A DNA stretch of 64,000 bases from Isoetes taiwanensis (Eukaryota; Streptophyta; Lycopodiopsida; Isoetales; Isoetaceae). The stretch covers positions 10,187,284 to 10,251,283 of the forward strand of contig JAJEKV010000052.1 of assembly GCA_021234155.1 (NCBI GenBank), in the 5' to 3' direction. Position 1 is the stretch's first letter. The number at the start of each line of letters is the position of its first letter. Made by a program: the position numbers and the translations under genes. Positions 59,031 to 64,000 of this stretch are shown here, one piece after another. A model generated the notes under the pieces. That model did no database searches. It saw nothing but the letters and a program-made list of their open reading frames with translations, and was not told the origin of the DNA.

Positions 59031-60527
59031 TCAAAAAATCGTATACAGGGATATTTTTTCTCTACATGCACATGGCATGCCCCTTTTTGGATACATGCAT
59101 CCCCCGGGCTTATACCTGGTGACGTGTCATAGTATGTATACACATAGCGTATAAATACATAAAATGTCACAGATGATCATAAGGATACCCTGAACAATGA
59201 AATTTAAATTGTCATAAATTGGTTTTCTTCTCCTATTACATCTTCCATTTGCAATTTATGATGAAACCATCGCGTGCAACTTGTTGAAAGAAGCCAATTG
59301 GATGAATAATCCAAGAAGTCATTGAACTAGATGATTACTTACATTGAATCTTCTTGTGCAAAGGTAGCTCATAAAGCCTGAACTCCATGTTGTGTATTTC
59401 AACTAATGAGATGGTGGAGAAAATTGCTAAAAAGGGCGTTTAATGTCCTGAAATTTTTCCTTTAAAATGTACAATGTATTGTCCATTTCTTAGGAAAGGG
59501 TAACATAATGTTCCAGGCAATTTCATAGGTTTTAAAAGGAATCACAATTTGACAGTGAGATGGTAGATGTTGGATTAATGTTTAATAGATTCAATCCAAC
59601 CAAATGTATTTTTCTTTACAATTGCTTTGCCACATGAAATGCAATAATTGTTTTTGAAGGACAGCAAACTAAATTCAAGAATAAAAATCAAGATACATCA
59701 TAGATACTATAATATGGGACTAAAGACCTAAAGAAGACCATCGAACCCTCATGCATAACCACACATACACAGTAAAAATTCAACTCTATTGTACTACTTT
59801 CCTCTACCAGCTACATTTGCCCAGCATATTATTTATATATCCACATTTTATATTCTATTTTAACCTAACACATGCACATCGACATGCATACATGATTTGT
59901 CTACTATAATCACAAAAATGCAATAATAAGAAATATGTGTCTCTTACAATGGTCTTGACATATGAAATGCAATAATGTTCATACATTTAGCCAAATCATT
60001 GTATAGTTGCAACTACTTCCACTTCCATTTTCAAATTTTCTCACACGTCTCCACCAATTAGATATACCTATATTTGCCGAATAATCAAAATTTATGAACA
60101 ACTTGCAAGCATACATGTTTGTTAGTTTCTTTAATGGTCTATATCTTTCATGTGAGTAAAATACTATTAGAGCTTTTTTGGAATCAATTAAGGGCCGAAA
60201 CTCGATGCCACGTCAAAAAGCTCGGGGCCAATGGGGAGTCGAGCTTGTACAAAGTTTTTTATCAGCCTTGATTTTCGCCATTCCGTGTTAGTTAATGACG
60301 TAGGTTCGGTAATATCGGTAAGTGCCTCTAGCTTTGGGTGTCACTTACACACAAGTAATTATGACCGTTAGCTCCGCTCTCAATTCCGCCTGTGTGTTTT
60401 CTTCTTCAGATTACTTGCGCCAAAGGGAGCTTCGACCGCAGAATAGCTTTGATCAAGGTAAAATCACCGAGCCTTTCCTAGTATTTCGATTCCGCTCTAC
60501 ATTCTGATTTGAATTTTGTGACTTTAG

Positions 60528-61223
60528 ATGGTTGTAAGCTCTATTACAGTCGAAAATGCATTTGAAAGCTTCGTGGTGTCAACCGGGAGCTTTGTTACAC
60601 TCAAACCCGGAATGAGAGGTTAATGGCGAGTCAAAAGATGCAGGAGAAATGATGTTTCTGCACATTGGAAGGATTTGGTGGTCGATCTTCGATCAGGCAA
60701 AGAGATATTTGTACAAGTGAGGCATATATACACTCTAACAGATATGGCAAAAGAAAAAATAAGCAAGCGACGAACTTTCCCACGGTTAGAAGCAAATTGT
60801 GAGTATGTATTTCTATGCAATCCATATCTAAATTAGTTCAGTTACTTATCCAATCCATTCTTGTTCTCTCAGGTTTGTGTATATATGATGTGGAGAACAC
60901 AGTCTCTTCACAGTCGATAAGTAGTGTATTTCATTGCTTTCACCAAGATATCGGCTCCTTATTGTTCGAAGGTAGCACACCAGTGTAGCTCAGAGAAAGG
61001 GGTATATGGTTCCCGAGGTATGAATACTCCACGAAGCTCCAAGCTTATTGAGCTTCCATTGCCCACTCGTCCGAAAGCTATCCGGCGGAGCCTCCGGATG
61101 CTATACGCCTTACTAGCACGGAAGTTGTTGTCGCAGGAAATATTCACGGCATTGAAGGAGGAGGGAGGTTTCTGCGGGCATGTGAAGATAAATTTAGGAA
61201 TGGATCTGTTCATTGCCTTATAA
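60528..61223 (+). pseudogene. Captured gene fragment, right arm copy
   Basis: Plus-strand counterpart of 50902-51594, with the same MVVSSITVENAFESF start (ATG 60528), the same in-frame TAA after KPGMRG, the same GTGAGT donor near 60798 and a second exon ending KINLGMDLFIAL with a stop at 61221-61223. Here the middle of exon 2 has an extra frame change around 60990. Sharing of the TAA shows that the fragment was already non-functional, or differently spliced, before the duplication. Confidence 0.4.
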
Positions 61224-61618
61224 TGTGTTACAAAATTACCACGCTGCATCGCAGATCGACGATCGGACGCATAAGTTAAAAAAAAATGTACACCAAACCT
61301 AAACGTACTTTACGTATGTTACGTACGTTTTATACGTATGTATAGAATATATGTACGTATTAAAAATACGTCAATGACTTTTATGATTGTTTGTTTTAGG
61401 GTATAATAGTTGTCTATAATATGTAATACATATAATGTTACACGTTTTGTGGTTGTCTACTTATTGAATTGTTCTCAACTTATGGTTTGGAGTATTGCCT
61501 ACATTTAGGATTAACACTTATAAAACATGCATGAAATTGTTTGTTGCAACAAAAATTAAGCAAAACAGAACTGCAAGATGCTTCCAAGCTGCGTGGTCCA
61601 CGAGCCACCGAAGTAATG

Positions 61619-64000
61619 TCACTCATCATCATCGCTCACCTCTGATTCAGTTGAATCTTCCTCTTGAAGATCTTCATAATTACCATCACTATTGTCAGAT
61701 TCAGAATACAACGGCAGTTCTTCACCTAAACTTAATGTTATATTACGATTTACTTCCTCTACTTCTAATTCTACCTGTACCTACACATTAGAGGCATTGA
61801 TTTCTGTCGAAGTTGCTACATCAATGCCCGTTTTGCTTGCTATCCTTGAACTTCTCCTTGTTGGAGGGGCTGATATTGGAATGTTTGCTGCTGTTGGACG
61901 GGCTGCTGCTTCTGCTTGAAAGTCTACAGTTGCAGGGTTAAGACGGCGTCTTTTTCTCCTACCTGCTCTACTTGTAGATGGTGTGGCATCTACGGCATTT
62001 ACATCAATTGCTGCAGCAGCAGCTCTACTAGCACTGCTAGTTACACGCCTACATTCCATAATCTCTTCAAAATATTAATTCTCTATCTTCATCATCGATC
62101 ACATAAGCAGCATCGGGATTTTTTTCAATATCCACGGAATCAGGGGAGATCTAGGAATATGACAATGTCAATTAGAGAAGTAGTTTTAAGAATCAAAACA
62201 GAAAAGAACATGCATACTCTATGCCAAGAATCTCATTTATCTGCATTGGTTCATTTGTTCCACTCTCAAATTTGTGCATCATCCTCAAATTCTCACGTAT
62301 AAATACAAGGCGCTCTAGTTGTGCAGGAGTCAACCTATTTCTTTTCTTCGTTTTGGCCAGCGAATGTGCACTCCAATTTCGCTCTGCTGCCCCCGTTGAA
62401 CAATCCTAAATACAAAACCACTATTAGCTCTTTTTGCTAATAAGCCGTATAAAAAATGTAACAGTAAATTCTTTATTCTGATTTTATATCAGAATTTTAA
62501 CAATTGATCAAGCATCTACATCAGACAAGTATTAGCATCACAAGGAAGAGAAAAAGGAACTACATATCAGCAATTTATATTTTATATCAGAAATTTATTA
62601 TGCTGTTTTTTATGCTAGACATTACTAGACATTTAACAATGAAAAAGAACAATGCCATTTTACAATGTATTTGAAATAAGTAGCATACTTGCAGCATTAT
62701 TATTACAACTGAGGCCTGAAATTGAAATTGTTCTAAAGATCCAGCAACTATGAAAAAAATTTATAAGCACGAAATAAAACAAAAAAAGATCAACATATAC
62801 CTGAGATAATACACGAACTGCAAGTGCTTGAAGTTCGGGGGTTTTACATCCAAAGTGTTCCCACCAAGATACAGGTTTAGCTTGGTGACTTTTATCTAAG
62901 GCCAAAGGATGAGAGAACATTCCTGTGCCATTTCTATAAGCATCCAATTGAGCAAATAAGATCGTGCATTCTGCAGGTGTTTTTACTCTTCCAATGTACT
63001 CAAGTCATCCATCCATAACTTCATCCCTTATTTGAACGTGAGAATCTCTCCATAGCGGATGTAAGAGATAGGCGACAAAATGTATAGGCCTCTTGAATTT
63101 TGCCCATGTTGGCAGCATGCATTTAAAAACATCGTCATACCTATGAATTGAGAATGTTAAAGAAAGCCAAAAACAAACTACAAAAGAGGAAAGCTCTTTA
63201 AGCAAACAATTAAAGAGGAAAACTCTTTGAACAACATGAACATAAAAAGAATCTAACATACTCATAATTGAATGAAGCCATCAACACTTAGTTTTGTTGT
63301 GTGGATCTTCCTCTTGACGCTTCTTAACAACCGCTTCACTTCTCAACATGAACTCATATAACAAACTAATTGTGGAACCCTCTTTATCAGCCAATCTTAG
63401 AACACAATAGAAGGGGCGCATAATCCTTAAAATCAGCTGGAATTGTGGAACAGTACTTTGGGTCCAACACATACTCCTTTACTAAACGTGCTTCTGCAAG
63501 ATTTGAATCAGGCCAATCATCCCATGCAAACACGGTTTGTTGAAGCGCTGTCCACACCTTTAAGAGCCTTTCGATCACAATAAACATCACGCCAAAACTT
63601 GTTTTACTTGGTCTTAGTATTTGGAGTTTGCTAAATGTCATAAATATTTTATTTGCATGCCTCTTCTTTATAAAAAAACCTTGATATAGTTGCTGCCTTC
63701 TTATGCGGCACCTCAAACCATGTGAGTTCAGCAATGTCTTCCAATAATAGGTCTATGCTATGAGCTGCGCATGGTGTCCATACAAGGCCAGAAAACTTGC
63801 TTTCAAGCTCTTTACCCATGCGCACACAATTAGAAGCATTATCTGAAATTATATCTACACCATTCTCCTCTCCAATGCTCTTAATAGCTTCTGCTATTTG
63901 TTCAGCCAACCAAACACCTGTTTCTGCCCCAACATCAGGTCTACTACAATCAATTGATTTAAAAAATAAAGTGCCATAGCAGCAAGAGACCATAATATTT
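61619..64000 (-). CDS. hAT transposase, right copy, 5' end outside the window
   Basis: Exon A (63288-64000) covers DUF659: VSCCYGTLFFKSIDCSRPD, DNASNCVRMGKELESKFSGL and WTPCAAHSIDLLLEDI, in the hAT catalytic-core order; a 7-T homopolymer near 63672-63678 shifts the frame by one. Exon B (62801-63140) starts after a TAG acceptor in phase, has YDDVFKCMLPTWAKF, an in-frame TGA after EVMDG, then WWEHFGCKTPELQALAVRVL before a CAG donor. Exon C (upper end 62405) reads DCSTGAAERNWSAHSLAK, together forming the hAT C-terminal dimerisation domain. The tail is alanine/arginine-rich (61781-62059), then acidic, ending SDDDE at 61619. Two lesions only, so close to intact. The BED domain lies beyond the window. 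Confidence 0.82.

Larger units (their letters stand above)
59031..64000 (-). repeat. Large inverted duplication, right arm (continues past the window)
   Basis: Reverse complement of 48138-53109. It reaches the window's last base, so its full length is unknown. It is far better preserved in coding frames than the left arm. Confidence 0.95.

Noticed and set aside
61916-62302. 128-codon plus-strand frame
   Set aside because: Antisense shadow of the hAT C-terminal alanine/arginine-rich region.
1-64000. CRISPR arrays, bacterial operons, rRNA or intact tRNA genes
   Set aside because: No regularly spaced short repeats with unique spacers, no ribosome-binding-site-linked ORF chains, and no full tRNA cloverleaf; the only polymerase III-like boxes belong to the SINE at 56.1-56.3 kb.

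Overview
This is a nuclear plant window, and it is repeat-rich. Coding signal comes as short exons joined by GT-AG introns. The recognisable families are plant ones: a TPX2-like spindle protein, hydroxyethylthiazole kinase, PLS-type pentatricopeptide repeat (PPR) genes, an NLR fragment and a trithorax-type PHD finger. The mobile elements are plant lineages: a chromodomain Ty3/gypsy element, a BED/DUF659 hAT, Helitrons and a 5'-truncated LINE. The long chains of near-identical PPR modules resemble fern or other seedless-plant PPR proteins, so a fern is my tentative guess, not a demonstrated assignment.

Layout. 1-3.4 kb: no gene seen. 3.4-7.3 kb: 3' half of a minus-strand chromovirus (integrase tail, chromodomain, polypurine tract, 2.1-kb LTR). 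7.3-10.2 kb: repeats, including a strong foldback. 10.4-12.2 kb: a GDP-mannose pyrophosphorylase pseudogene fragment and the C-terminal exons of a thiazole kinase. 12.9-14.05 kb: an unrecognised, frameshifted minus-strand gene. 15.4-16.6 and 24.5-25.7 kb: two direct copies of a 1.24-kb repeat, with a LINE 3' end (18.4 kb) and a solo LTR with perfect 5-bp target-site duplications (20.3-22.3 kb) between them. 25.9-28.7 kb: two Helitron 3' ends that may bound a 2.7-kb Helitron. 29.6 kb: a small conserved-looking membrane protein. 31.3-33.5 kb: the best gene of the window, a nine-exon TPX2-like gene whose phases all agree, with mitosis-specific (MSA) promoter elements. 35.7-43.3 kb: two clusters of a palindromic repeat flanking two broken PPR genes, a membrane-protein ORF and an RNA-binding-protein tail. 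43.4-64 kb: two inverted duplications, one with ~0.95-kb arms and one with arms of at least 4.97 kb. The larger carries a hAT transposase and a captured gene fragment in each arm. Its 5.9-kb spacer holds an NLR fragment, a SINE, a TIR element and a CACTA-like end.

The most notable cross-cutting signal is an asymmetry between repeat copies. In many places one copy reads CG or CGG (CCG on the other strand) where its partner, or the reading frame, requires CAG (CTG). It is seen in transposons, repeats and the PPR locus, but not in the TPX2-like gene. The simplest explanation is consensus miscalling at methylated CHG sites, so many of the apparent frameshifts may be technical rather than biological.
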